Shown here piece after piece: positions 23,001 through 38,000 of a DNA stretch of 64,000 bases. The DNA is taken from contig NC_034424.1 of assembly GCF_002078875.1 (NCBI RefSeq), positions 799,126 through 863,125 on the forward strand, read 5' to 3'. Under the pieces are notes generated by a model. That model was not told where the DNA came from. It searched no databases and worked only from the letters and a program-made list of their open reading frames with translations. The DNA is from Numida meleagris (Eukaryota; Chordata; Aves; Galliformes; Numididae). Each line of letters starts with the position of its first letter. Position 1 is the first letter of the stretch. The position numbers and the translations under genes are program-made.

Positions 23001-26000
23001 ATGAATTCCAGCCATCAGGTACAACACACTGCTCTTCCTGCAGTGTTTGCTGACTCTGATTGCTCCTGACCCAATGTCACAAGTCGTCGCATCTCCAGAC
23101 ATTGAGGGGTGGACAAAGGAAAATGCGGAATGCTGGCTACAAACTTCGGTCACGGTTCAGGTCCACCAACATGAAGGCTTCCTTATTTTGGAGTGGGGGG
23201 GAGAAAACCTCTGAATTTACTCTCCCCAACTCTTTATCTATTTTACAGTAACAAGGGATTTATAATGTGTAAATATCCACTGCCATTCAGTGTGGCATTA
23301 ATGAGATTTGTACATTTTGGTCTCGTCTTCGTTATCGGGCAGTCAGTGAACTGCACAGATCATGGCTGTTTAATGTTTCTTCATGCCTACAATCCTTTAA
23401 TCCAGATTCTGCCTAGTTGTCCTTTTATTCTTTTAGCTCTAGATGGTAGGAGGGGCATTATACGGTAGCACTCGACCTGAACAAAGTACCCTAAAGGGAG
23501 TCAAAGCTGTATATTGTACAGTGTAATTACAGAACAAATTCCTTCTCCTGATGTTCTACTGTTCTATTTCTCCCTTTCAGCCTCCAATTTACATTCTAAT
23601 TACTTCTTCTCATTGTGTAGCTGCTTTATGGAGCTATAATCTCTCCTTATTACCTTTTAGCCTCTGGGCTCAGCCCTCTGAATGACTCAGGAGCCAACAC
23701 AACCCTGCATGGCTCCTCGCAGCCAGCAGCACGTTCCCTGCCCTTTGACCACTTGCAATAGGGGCTCAGTGGACATGCTGCATTCAGCAGGAACAGATGA
23801 ACCCTTTGCATCAGACACAGGAAGCCAAGCGGGACCCAAATGCATCAGCTGAGGGAGCATTTGACACCTATGGGCTCATTGGATCTCCAAACCTGTCATG
23901 AAATGTTCCATGAACACAGACATACAAACAGTTACTATGCCAGTGTTCCCAGTATGGAGATCCTATACCACCAGTTCTGCAGACCAGTAAGCTCTCTGTC
24001 TCCCCAGGTTGCAGAGATGTTGTGCTGATGCTGCTTCTTGGATACGCCAATCCCCAAGTTCTGATAGACCACAAGGCAACCAAACTGTGACCAGTAACTC
24101 CACACCCTGTGTCACTTTCATCACTGCTCTGCTCGAATTCAGTTTCCAGAACCAGACATCCACCAAACCCATTCACTTTGTTGTGCCCTCTCTCACAGCA
24201 GCAAACACCCAGTGGTACAGACACACAGGGCTGGAGGAAAGGCTGCTGCTTCCCCAGGAGGATGAGGCACGAGCACACATCGCACGCGGGGACACCGCTG
24301 CAGGGACAGCTGGGCACAGGATGGGCACAGCCTGGAAAAAGCACTTAAATACTTCAGCGTGAAATATCTGGGGGGAAGCAACCAAGCAGAACAGAGTGTC
24401 TTAAGAAGAGACAGAGAAGGTGGGGAAAAATGGAGTTTAACAGCAGTAACCCTGAGCTGTTGAGAGGGGGTTACCCACTGGAGTGACACGGTGTGTGACT
24501 CAGATCACAGATACCTGATCCCTTTGCAACCCAAGTGAGCAAGCCCAGTGGCCTCTGATTATCTGTAAGGAAGCAAGGAGGAAGAAGCTGCAGGCAGCAT
24601 CAGCTTAACATTCTGGACAGCTCCCAGCCTGCCAGTGGAATGCCCTTCTCGCCCTCACACCTGAGCCTTGGTCCCTGCTCTGCAGCTCCTCAGTGTCACC
24701 AAGCACCATAACTCAGCAGGGACCAGAACAAGGAGGACAGGCAGGACACAGGAGGCACGCAGGAACTGTCACTGATGAAGAGCAAGAACAGACCCCAACA
24801 CCACAGAGCAGCACCAGCCCAGAGCACAGCACTGCTGCTCTCCACAGCACAACGCCCAGGCACTGCACACCAACCAGTTCATTCTCTAACAGAAAGTAAC
24901 ATCTGTAAAGCTCAGCTCATGCTGTCTTACAACAAACCACCCTGCGCTGTCTACCCACAGCATTACAAAGATGATAAATAAAGCAGCTGCTGAACAACAC
25001 ACAGAGCCTGCACTAAGATTTGCCAAGGGAACAGGGAGAACTCCAGGAACACTGCCATTAAAATCAAGACTAAAACTAAAACAGAACAAAATAAGAGCTT
25101 TGTTTAAGTTTGCTGGTACAGAATGGAATACGTGCTTCTCCTCAAGCAACCTGTCCAACCCTGCTGTTACTCAGGGCTTACCTGCCATGTGAGCAGAAAT
25201 GAAGGACTGAATGCTCTGCTGAAGACAGAGCAGCTCTGTTGGAGGGCACAGGTTGCACATAATTCCTTTGCAAATCTGCATTAATTCACTTCAATTTTCA
25301 ATCCAGATAAAGAAAAGAAAAAAAAATCTGCATATATCAAAAATATCCTCTTTTCTATGATTTTGAATATTCTGAATGCTGTCTTTGATACAGCCTTGGC
25401 TTTGAAATGCTAAAATCTTCTCTTATGTACCGAGATAGGAAACAAAAAAGGTGGCTTAGAAATAAAGTAGCAGAATTACTACTCCTCAGAATTTTCTTTT
25501 GTAGAGAAGGAAATGAACACAACTGCTGAAATGGCAAATACTTCTGAGAGCACATCTCAGCCCTTCGCAGAACTCCAGGAGATGTAAGCAGAGAAAGGGA
25601 CTCGCGTGGGCCAGGGCTCTGCCGCCCTGAGAGCATTTTGCTTTGCCTGAATGAGAACTGCCCTGTCTGGGGGAGGAGAGGTTTCCCCTGCGGTAGGAGC
25701 GACACATCAGTGCTTATAAAAGGAGCATTCCCTGGGTGCCTCTGGGTAACGAGAAGAGCGGTGGGATGTGCTGGAATGGCAGAATTCCTCTCTTCCTAGG
25801 GAAGGGAGTAATATTTGTGACACCCCCTGAGCCTCGCACTGCTGCAACTGCTGTTCCAGCCTTCAAGGATCTTTTTGCTGAAGGTGACATTCCTGGGGCT
25901 TTGGAAACCATGAGCATGGGAAGCTCCACTGACGCACAGCGGGGCCAACATCAGGCATCAGCGCAGAACGTCATTCTCCGCTTTAAGCGAGTCGAGGTGC

Positions 26001-29000
26001 CCAGCTTACCTGCATGGGACTGCATGTGCTCCAGGAGATTGTTATAAAACTGGAACTGGATTCCACAAGCTCCACAGGTGTAAGGCTCTGTTTGGGAAAA
26101 ATCAGTTCAGAACAATTACACAGAGTATGTGGGGAAGCAGCACCCGTGAGTACTTCAGTCTGTGCAGGAGCAGGACAGCCCGAGGGCATGGTGCGTATCA
26201 CCGCAGCCGTGTTTGTCACAGCAGCTCCTTAGGGCTGGGGCACAGCCACGCTGCTCCGGGGCTGGGCATGTGTGTGTCGGGTTGCACAAAGCCGTGAGAA
26301 GCTGAGCTCTGACTGGGCCTCGCTAGCTCACACCTGCAGGAGCTCATCCTTGCTCTTTTTAAGCCTCAAAGCACAGCGAGTGCATTTTACATCTGTCTGC
26401 GTCACATTCCAGGCTCTGCTGTCTTCCCTGAGTAAGGCAAGGAGCACTGGGATGTAAAAATCTTGTTGGTCAGGAAGCTGGGACATGGAGAATTGCCACC
26501 AGGGGATGTGGATTATTTTTTCTGGGGGCTGCTGAGCAGTGCAGTGACACTGGGGCACGGCGAGTGCTGGCAGGCTGCCCGCAGCTGGGGCGAGCGGAGC
26601 TGGGGGGAGGAAGAACAGAACCCAGAGCTGTGCGGCTGGTGCAGAGCAGAGCTGTGTTCCAGAGCTGTGGGCAGGAGCTGGAGCCAGGGCAGAGCTGGGG
26701 GCAAAGCTCCCTCACGTGCCGACAGATACAGTTAGTTCTGTTCTAACAAGTGTGGGGAAAACGCATTTTTTCCACTGAATTAACCTAGCAGCACATGTTT
26801 GCAGTTGCTTGGTTTAAACAGTTATTAGCTGAGCGCATTAGTTGACAGATGTAACACCAAACTATGGGGCTGAGATGCGTTAGCACTGAAGCTTGTTAGA
26901 AACCTCTGGATAAATCAGCACACTGACACCGTTCCATTCTGGAACAGGTGAATGAACAAATGCAGCATTTAGCATATGAGCATCTTTGCACACAAAGCCT
27001 GGCACACACAGAGTAATGTCTGTCACTACAATATACCATAAATCTGTATCAACTTCTGATGGGAAAAACGTATTTTTCTATAAGTGAAACAAAATAAATC
27101 TACTGCATGTAAGCACAAGCACTGGCATCCAGAGTGGAAGAGCCAAAATATGTGAAAGCACAAGCCTGACCCGGCTCTAACTGTAAGACATCTATCTCAG
27201 GTAGCAGAGCACTGAATTTATCAGCTGGCAACAGTGAGCTGAGAGAAAAAACACAAAAGGAACCACAATATAAGCTGCACTTATATGCTGCAAGGTTACA
27301 CACTGCCATGCCTTTTCCCCAGAATGCTCAGCCCCTGGAAATGATGGAACAACCCCGGCTGCTGGGCTGTGCTCAATGCCTCATGTAACATCCTGCATTT
27401 CCTGGTGCTGCTGCAGCTGGGTTTCACTGCAGTGAGCCATCCCTTCCTCAAGAAACTGGGCTATTGAAGACAAATGAGGAACATGGCAGCTGAGAGGCAC
27501 ACCTGGGTATTGCAGGACTACAACACACTGCATCCTTAGCGCATTCTGAAAAGTCTCTCGTTTGTGATTCCCAGAAACTGTTGCCTCATCACCACTGTGC
27601 CCACTAAGAAACGTCCATGCAATGCCCTGGGCCCCTTGTTGCTGATCTCTGACCCTCAAAACGCTGCTTGCTGAGCCCACGCACACAGCTCTGCACTCCA
27701 CCTGTGGCAGATGACAGCTGCACTGCTACCGACTGCCACCAGTGCGTCCGGCAAAGACTTTGCATTGACCAACGAGAACAAAAACATCGTGCAACATGCA
27801 CGCATGCAGTGCAGCACTCACACACATCCCCAGAGGGCTGAGGAGATGTGATGCCAGGCTGCTGGCATTCCTCTCCCCACCTCTGGATGACGCGCTCCAT
27901 CACACTGTCCCCATGGCACGGCCGGTGCTGTCTACAAACACCTTTGCAGAAACCCCAAAGCACCAGCAGCTGCTGAAGTCTCCTCAGCCTCTTCAGCCAC
28001 ACAGAACAGCCACTGCTGGCTGCAGAGTTTCAAAAATCTTTCCCCAGTGCTTTAAATATACGTATCCAATGAACAGGGGTCTGCAGCAAGCTCTGCAGGC
28101 CAACAGAAAGAAACAGCAGCATTTGTGCTCAGCTTAAACAAAGCACTCTGCTTCCCATGCTAACTCTCATTGCCACTTCTAAGCCGGACAGAAGGGCAGA
28201 GCCAGCACCTGTGCATACACTGGTCACAAACGGATGCAAACAGCAGCAATCTCCCAGGGAAATGCCATCACACACAAGAACAGGTGGGAATTTCTCAAAA
28301 GCAGCTTCTGTCATCACCACCCACTTCTGACAATGAAAGAAGTGCTACATAAAGAGGTGCTACCAAGCGTGCTCTAAGAAGGGGATCCCTGAATGTATCA
28401 CTATTGTTACGTTTATTGGTACTACTTTGACTTCTCTTCCAACAGGAACTCTCATGCTCTCAATCAAACTCCCATTTCTTTCTCAGATTTGCAGATGAAG
28501 AAAGAAGTGTCCAGTGCCACCACGGCCATGACGCTGCACTTGGGGCTGTCCCACACTGAATGACAGAAGCCCAGGGTTGTGGGGCTGGCGTGCACTCTGC
28601 AGCACACACATGAGCCAGAGGAAACCCAACTAGATGGGCTATCTGATGGCAGCACTACCACGAGTAGAAGAGGATGTATGGCCAACAACAGGGAACGCAA
28701 GCAGACATCACGCGGGTTCCCATCACCACCAAACAAACCTTCAGAAGAGATTTAGATCATGAGTTAAAAGCTCATTTGCACTGAGTCTTCTTGCCACTTC
28801 CCATTAAACTAAAGGTTAGTCCTCCTAGCTGCTAAGCCGGAGAGACACCCTACCTCTCTATCACACTATTTCTGTTTGATTTCCTTGTTGAGCATATCCT
28901 GAAAATCTTATTTAGGTATAGCAAGTTTAGATGTCAACAAATGCTGTCATTTTCCAGTGGGTTTTTATTTCTTTTAAAGGCTGTATTTTAAGGTACAGGT

Positions 29001-32000
29001 GAACTAAAGAACTTCCCTTTCTCCTTTTTGCCTCATTTTTTTTCATTTCTTCTCGATGTCTTGTAGTTTTATTCACCCTTCTTAGCATAAAGGTGATGTT
29101 ACTACAAATTCTTTGTTTTACCATAGAATCATCTATAAAGTCCATATCAACGTGTTAAAGCTAGATTGTTCTGTAAACACTAAAACACTGCCCTGAGGCT
29201 TTCTGAAGTCAGACAAGAAGTGAGATAGCAGAGACTCTGAAGTCTGGGCCATAACACACCCACAGTTACTCTGTGCCACTGCGAGCAGGCTGCACAGCCA
29301 CAGCCAAACAAACACTCTGCTGCTCTGGTGGGAGAGGGGAGAGAGGACGGCAGCAGCCCTCCCTATTGAGCACAACACATATATTTACCCTTTTCTGAGG
29401 CTTTTTCCATAACAGATTCATGATGACAATCACTGGAATATTTCACAAGCTGGCCTTCAAATATTTTTGGCCTCTTGAAAATTTAGTACAGAAAAGCCCT
29501 GCATCTGTCAAGACTCGGCAAAACGACACTCCACCAAGGAGTGTTTTCTTGAAAGTAACCTTACACTGTCTTGGATGATTAACAGCATTGCAACAAGCCA
29601 GGTCCATCTTTCACAATTAGGCCATGCCATCGTTTCTGCACCTTGCTTGGTTCAGCAGTGAGTAACAACAAGCTCTGCATGACTGGACACCACTGCGAGG
29701 CTGCCCGTGCTCCAGAGGTGGCCCAAGGAAGCCACCTGCACATTTCAGCAGCTAGCACTTCCAAAGCACTGCAAAACTCCCATATTCCATCAAAAACAAG
29801 AGGCTGTAGAGCCTCATTCCCACCCTCCCTTGCAGGAGGTGGGCAGCAGCTGAACAGTCCTTCTCTGTCCACTCTGTGGCTACACCATGACCTGATGGGA
29901 AAAGGTCCCTCTCTATGCAGATGGACTCAAATGCAGCCAGAAAGCTTGGCTTTGCCAAGCAGACCTGGTCCTGCTGCTCCTTTATGGGCAGTAAGATGCC
30001 ACATTTCTCAGACAAGGAAACCAGGTACCTGAATTCACTATGACAAGGAGTGGGGCTGTGTACAGGGAAGAGACATCTTGATTTCAACACTTTCCATTTT
30101 AGCTGTCTTACTGCCACGCAGGGCTCCCCACAGCACTGCTTCCAACTCTATGTCAGGTAGCATGAGCTCCTGACTCTGCTCTGCTTGTCCTCTCCCTCGC
30201 TGTCTTTCTCTCCTACATGTGTGGTACTGCAAGTTGGGATGGTGACACAGGACATACTTTGGCTGGGTGGCCCCAAAAGACTCTGCTGCCTTCTTTGGTA
30301 ACACCACAGCACAAAATTCATATCCACAACAAGCAAACGTTACAGAGAATCCAGCATTGAACGAGGCCAAACCATGCAGCTCTCGGGCTGCACAACTAGG
30401 ACCTGAATTCACCTCCCAAACCTGGGCATTGTTCTTCACAGCAGCAGAGCTGGTGATAAGCAGCAGATGGAAGGAGAGGGGAGGGTCTGTCCTGTCATTC
30501 TCTGCGCATTATCACCAGCTGCTCCCCTGCCTGTGTGAAATCTGCTGGCTGGAGCATAAGAGAAGACAAGCCAATAATGCCAGAGCTGCTCCAACAGTTC
30601 CCATCACACACATGAACACTGAGCCACACTGGGTTTGTTCCAGCCACCAAAACACAACCATGGAAAGAAGAGAATGGGGATATAATGATATGGCAGCTAT
30701 TCAAAAACAAAGTTATGGAGAGCTCTGTTTGGATACTCAAGCACATATGCCCACAGAGCTTTCCACGGCCTCTCATCACCAGCGGATAGTATCAGTGAGA
30801 ACATTCAGATTAACTCCTGAGAACACGAAGAAATAAGAGAGGAGATGGCTTGGTGGAAGAGCTGGAAAAGAGCACCGAATGAGACACAAGGGAAGCAGCA
30901 CAAAGATGGAACCACGGGGGAAAAGAAAAGAGGATCTGGGAAAGATACACGAAGGATGGAAGGGGAAGAAGTTTATACATCCCCACGCACCAGTCTGCCT
31001 GTAAGGAGCACGTCAGCTGCCTAATTCAGAAAAGAAGTGCTTCCAACCAGAGCTCAAATCCCTTCAAACCAGTCCGGAGCAGCTCACTCACTGAGCCACT
31101 AAAATAAACTGACCATACCTGCGGTGCAGGCAGAAACAATTCTTACAATGAAAGATGAGTAAACTGTATTAAATCAACTGCTCAATTTTTAAGAATTTTT
31201 TTTCTTTTCTTTTTTTTTTTTTACTATGAGCTTAAAGTGTTGCAGTAAACAGATTCAGAAGGATGAGCATGGTGTGAGCTGGTACAAGGAGATGGTGAGG
31301 AGAGTCTGTGAGATGTGTCACAGCAACAGTGGGTCAGTATGTAATAGCAGTTCAGGCAGAACTAAATTCTTGGACTATTCAGTGCAGCCATTCAGTAGTT
31401 TTGTGTGCGCTTCTTGTCAGCAGTTCCTGGACCTCTTCCCATGCTATAGGTTCTTTTTTCCTGAAAAACTTACTATAAACACATCTGCAGACAGAAGGTT
31501 TTACAATACAGCCTTCTTGAATTTAGGTACGAGTTATTTGATCGGAAGGAAGACAGTTCTTTCCTTCCTCTATAATGACATAGACTCTACAGGGTTTGAC
31601 AGGAAAAAACAAAGGCTGCTGTTTTCAAAGGGCCTCAGAGAAATCAGAAGCCCAAACAGCATATAGGCTTTTAAACGTGCACATAAGGGCCTTGAAACCC
31701 TTCAGACAAAGCAATCATACCACCTACAGAAGACAAGGCACGGGGCGCAGGCCTGCTGAGAGGCAAGTGGCCACTTCCAGAGCAGCACATCAGGCTAACA
31801 ACTCTTGGCAGTCAGTGAACTACGTCTGCCTTCTGTCACATCTGATGGATCTGGCCAGCAAAGCTCTCCTGACTGCTGCTTCCCAAATGGAATAGGACTG
31901 GAAAGTACAAGCACCTGAAACACGGAGACAAGCTCACCTGATGGGTTCTGCTTACATCTCTTTTCTTTAGGTTTTTCTGTCCCCGAATGAACAGCTGTAA

Positions 32001-35000
32001 TTGTGGTGAAGGCGTGGATTAGAACAGGACTGTTCCCCAAAACATAACACTCAATATTTTAGAAACAAACAACTTATTTGCCCATTCATTATCACCCACT
32101 TTGTTATTGCAAGCAGGTTTTCCAACACTCCTCTGCTCCCTTTTGTGGAGCTCCCTCATTTGTTTCAGAGCAGACATAAACCCCCAAAGAAGACATGGTG
32201 CAACACCCTCCAGGGAGAAATCCCTTCCCTTACCTGTCCATTCCAGGCAGCAGCACTGTGAACACCACATGTTTTGATCCACTTGCATGGGAAATGGAGT
32301 GATGCCAGCATTTTCTACTGGCATTTTATTTATTTCTGCACCAAGATGCTGAACTTACATTACTTCTGGTCTGCCTGTTAAGCTCCAGTTAGGGAGTGCA
32401 AGAGAAAGGCAGTGTTCCATTTGAGGGCAGGGGGATACGCAGACAGGATGAAAATCTTGTAAAGACTATAAATGGTGTTGTCTTACAGACTGTCTAGGCC
32501 AGTGGTTATGTTTAGTTACCACCACTTGGCCTTAAAATTCAAAGGAAGCTGTAGAAATGGGGTACATTCTGACTCCACATCTACACATCTCTTATACTGT
32601 GACCTCCATATAGCAAACTCACAAACACCTGGACACAAGTGATGTGTAAATACAGGGTCACAGCACCACTGTAATATGCAAACTGCTGTTCTACTGATGG
32701 TCCTCAGAGCTCTCTTGCTTTGTTGTAAATGGATTTGCTTCACAATTACTTCACTGATGCACAAAGAACAAATACTGCTTTATCTCCATCCACATTCCCC
32801 TTTTCTACCTCTTTGCTCCTCACTGAAAAAACTATCCAGGCACTTTAGTACCTGACTTGGGAGCAGGATCCCCACATCTCCACCTGGAGAGGAGCAACAA
32901 GAGGACAATACCCCAGGAAGGCCTGATGCTTGCAAGCTTAAAGGAGTTTCCCCGCATACATGATCACCAATCTCAGCTGATTCCTGTTCTGGAGAGGGAT
33001 GTGGGAAGCCACAGCAGGAGGCAGTGAACACACTTACCGCTGGAGTTCTGAGAGTTGCTGTTTGTTTCTTCAAAGTTGTTTTGCGCTTTGCCTTCCACTC
33101 TCCTGCTGAAAGCACTTTCTGCTGGGTGGAGAACAAAGCAGGGATGGTGACTGGTCAACACTGAGCAAAGGACTACACAGAAAGGAGGCACACAACTTTC
33201 TCTCTGTGCCACGTAACTGCCTACCCTGAATACAGCCAAAAAGTCAAATATCTAATTTTGGAGGAAAATGGGCTAGATTCACTGAAGAGATAAGAGGTAG
33301 GATTGTTTTTTTATTGTCTTCAGGCTGAGGTGGCCTGCAGTGGCTTTTAAGGAGCCTATGACACCAGCCTGGACTGAACCAGAAAGGTCACAGCTTTCTC
33401 TCCTGCAGAAAAACCCCATCGTTATCTTACTCTGCCTGAAGGGAACATGCAGCCTTCAAAGCTTCTGGCACAAGTGTCCAGGCCTGCAGATTGAACTCTG
33501 GTCCTCACCACGACACTGAGAGTGTCACCTACTGAATCCCCAAGCCAGCTCTCCCCATGCTTCCCAGTCATCAGCATTCCCTTGCCCACCCTGAAATGTT
33601 CAGGTGGGAGGACTCATGGGCTGTCCCAGAGTCTGGAAAAGCTTCTGTGGATCCTCTGCCCTGCTGTGCCTTCCAACAGTAAGCTCACTGCCTTACCCTG
33701 CTAAGGCCGTGCAGGCAGGCCCTGCTGTGGCACCCTGCAGACACACAGCACCAGGCTGCTCCCAGTAACTGCAATGGCAGGAATCCTCCAGGGGCAGGGG
33801 TGCAGCGTCCTGAAATGTCACTGCATGGTGACATTTAGGATTAGAGGTGCCAGCCATTCCTCTCAACCTGGTGCGCCTTAGCACAAGTTTAACAATACAA
33901 GTAGTGCGCAGTGTTACCTCACTTCAACTGGGTTTGCAATATCTGGGCAAGTGGATTTACTGTGACTCAAAGGATCAATGAGAAATCAGCAACATGAAAG
34001 GTGAATTTGCCAAACTAACGTGTGTGGTCTACGCTGCACAGACTCTTCTCATATGTCACCCCAGGGTTCACGTGAACGTAGCTGAGCAAAGCCCTGCTGG
34101 GCAAACTGCATAGAGAGGGCACCGGGAAAAGAAATGTTCAATTCAGGACTGATGGAGACTGCTGCAAATTCATTTTGGGTAATTACATTATTTTGTATTT
34201 CTGCAGACAGTCGGAGCAGTCAGCCCTGTGGTGCGGTGCTGTCCCTCACGCAGAGGCCCTGGGCACCCCTGGGCTGCAGCAGGGCTCCCACACAGGGACT
34301 GTCTGATGAGGCTCAATAAGACCTGAAAATGAAGCTCCCAGTCCATGAATTTTGGCTCTTGAATCTTTAATGGGCCCTTACAGTGCTGAGCAGGCTCCTC
34401 AGACTCTACCTACCACGTTCCTGATTCTTTCTAAAATGCAGAATAGGGACAACTTGGTAATCAAATCAATTAAACAGAACCACATTAAACAGGGCTGAGA
34501 AGGAACCAGAGACATTATCTAGTCCATCCCCTTTGACAGAGAAATAACACAAAGGAGAGGCCAAAAGTAATCAGCAAACCAGACAGCACAGTGGGAGCAC
34601 AAAACCATGACAAGATGGGACTTGGCCAACCTACCCCCGAAGAGACCTAGGTTCAAATCCTGGCTTACGTCACAAGTGAAAGTGAGGTGGAGGTTTCCAA
34701 AATTGTTTGTAAAAAATTTGCGTGGTGATTTTGTCCTCATCCCCAACCCTTTTTATTTTTGCCATGTCTGGCTTTAAGAAAAAAACTGGTTCAATGCATC
34801 TCCCTGGACTTAGTGTATCCCCCCTGCACAGGAGAGGGCAGTGGACACAAGTTCTTTCCCCTTTGTACCCAAACTGTCTGCATGTGAAGCAAAACTCCCA
34901 GTAAAGGCAGAGTGCCAATCCACTAAGGGGCTGCAAACACCATCAGTGGAGTGGTAGGCCACCATCCCTGGTACTACCCAGGCCCACATGGAGCACCTCT

Positions 35001-38000
35001 AACCGCAGCCCTCGGAAGGCATCCCTTCTGGAGACTGTCTTCCTGATAAGTGTAATGGTCAATGCATTTGTACCAGAAATCCAATATGCTGCTCAGACTG
35101 CATGTGTACAGGAAGCTGCCTTGAAAGACGTCATGGAAAACATGCCACCAGACAGATATGGTCGGACCCCCAGGCAGGTATTTGTTTCTTGAAGATCGAT
35201 CTACCAGACTCAAGCATTGTGAGATTCCTTCCTACATACAGGAAGAGAACAGCTCAAAGTTTTTACCCAACGTATTGATATACTTTTTGGTTACAGAAGT
35301 CAGGGAAAAAGACATCCGTTTATATACATCATCTCCCAGTTATTACTCAGATCAATCTGGACCCAGGGTAACTCCCAGTTAGGCTCTTTCAGCTTCTGAA
35401 AGAGACACGGGGCTGGAAGAAGTCATCACAAGTTTACATAAAAATGAAAGTCGTTCTTCAGCTTGACCAACTAAATTGGTTGAACTGGACAGACCTCGAA
35501 TCAGGACTAAAATCAAATAAGTACGTAAGAGGTACAGTAACAATATGGAATTTTGGGACCCACAAGCTATAAGAAGACAGGCTGCAACATCTGGCAGCTG
35601 TGGATGTGCGTGTCATCAAAGAACAACTACCCTGTTCAGCATCTTGTGGCCTCTCCCATCTCTGCCTCCCTGCATCTGTCCATGCCAAACATACCAGGGG
35701 TGTTTAAGGAGCTAATTAACCAGCCCTTCTTCTGCACTAAGATGGAATGTGCATCTACCAAACCCACAGATGTACAGGAGCTCTTCCCTGCTGTCTGGAC
35801 ATGCGAATACTATGTCACATATCCTACTTATTGTTTTTCTTTTTACATTTCATCTTGCTTGGAAGGATGGAACAGGGACTACAGGAGGATCTACGCTGAG
35901 TTTCCTGACACTTCTGTAATGGTTCCATCCCATTATTTCTTCTGCTGGTTTCCAGCTTATCTCCCAGTGGTTCCTGTGGGGGAGCGGAGCACTGAGAAAA
36001 TATTTTCACTTGCTAAGGCACAGACCTAACCCTGAAAATATCAGCTTGAGGGAAATGAAAACCAAAAGCCAAATGAAGTTGGAAAGAAAAAAACGCAACA
36101 ATCCAACCCAAATCCCCATACTTGACAAGCTACTAAAGCCAATCCTTGTCAGAAAGCTCTCCTCAGTTTGTGACACCAGGATTTGAAACAGGGTTCTTTG
36201 CACCTTGTGGTTAGCATGATGCTTTAAAAAACAAAAACTTGTCACTGGGTTATAAAGACCTATGGCTGGTCTAAATTTTTATTTATATTGTGCCAAAGGA
36301 TCTAAACCCCTCAGCTGCTTCTTGGAGTAACCTTTCAGGGACAGTCATGGACGAAGCAGACTGAGCCCAGGAAGGGTCAAAAGCCAACCCAGGGCAGGGC
36401 TGGACACTAAGCAGTTAAGAAAGTTGATGGTAGAAAGGCAATTGGTACCTGTGATGGCCTTGCTTCCTGGGGATCCAGAATTTGGAGCGCGGAACATCTG
36501 GGATTGGGATGTCGGTGGGACACCGGAAGGGGTGCGGTGCAGGAGGGTAGAACATCGGTTTATTGAAGTCGGTGTTTTTTTGCTGGATTGGCTCCCCTGT
36601 GTCTTCACTGCCACGAAGAGTGGAGATCGAGAGAACTCTGGATATGAACACTCAGAACTAGTGCGTGGACAGTCAGTCAGCTCCCAGCTCGTGTGCCTTC
36701 TGGGAGGGTTCTTTCTAACAGCCATGCTCACGAATCCCTTGCATGGGGACCTGCAGCATCTGTGGATTCACTGATCCCATGTAACAAAATTGTTTTCCCC
36801 ACTCACCTGAGGGGACAATTCTTGAAGCTTAATTAGTTCCCTTCCACACCTTTAACTGCTATGTGACCAACCCATTCTTCCTCCAGTAGGAATCACCCCA
36901 TCCATCTAGGAGTCTTATTTGATTTCTGTGGCCTGGCTGGGTGTACCTGCATCTCTGTGCTCCACTTCCTTGTCAGGAAGAGACTGAACCTCAAGTGCAG
37001 GTTTCTCATGTGCCAGTCAGAGCTCTACATGGGGAGAAGCTCACACCTTTGTTCCTAGAGCTTTACACATGAATCCTAGAGATTCACAGCTACACTCCTT
37101 GTCTGTCTAACATAAAGGAATGAATTACGAGGCAGAGTTCTCATCCTGCAAGTCAGGAAAGGCCTTTTGGTCCCCATCTCCACACAAATGCTGGTGGCAT
37201 ACAGAGAAATTCCAAGTATTACTGGGGTATGCTCTTTGAGTGTATCTGACCTACGTTTTGATCTCTGCAATGCACAGTGAGGATCACCAGGAATTTTCAA
37301 TGCCAAAAGTCACACAAAAAACCTTTGGGAAGACAGCCCTTTGTCTAGGCTCCATGGGTCAAAAAAAAAAATTTACAAAAATGGAGAAACAACCTAACAA
37401 CCGCCTTCATTCCTCAGAGACTTCTTCCACTGATATCTGAATATGGCTCCTGAAGTCAAGTGCCACTGCAACCACCTGCCAAGAATCACTAAGGAACAGG
37501 ATTCACACTACCTACAGCCAAAGCTCATTAGCAGCAATTTCTATACTTGCGTGATAATTTGGGATGCCAACAGCTGGAATGGGTAACACCAGCACTGGCT
37601 AATCCTGCGGCGTAACCCAGAAACACTTAAACAAATGGAGCAGTTCTCAGCCATGTGCTGCCACAGCAGCACAACAGCCTGGGTAATGAGAGAAGTCGCA
37701 GCCTGGGACCGCACACATTTCCAAAATCACACGAGAAGTTATAAATCTCATTGTTCCATGCCAGTGGTCAGGAGCATGGTAGAGTGATGTCATTTATATT
37801 CAAAGCAACTTGCAAACTCGAAACATTTTTTTGTTCCATTTGATCTGTTACAGAGATTCAAGATGACATTTCCTGTACGTGTTTTAGCGTACTTCTGCAG
37901 GACAGTCTGCACTAGGTTTTCTCATAGTTTGGGTCAAGATACTTCTTCTCTGCTTGTTCTTTTGCCAGCTGAATAGGCAGAGCACTTGCTTTTGCTTCCC

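Noticed and set aside
34640..34670. tRNA-like B box GGTTCAAATCC.
   Set aside because: No cloverleaf or good A box is visible. It looks like a SINE remnant, not a tRNA gene.
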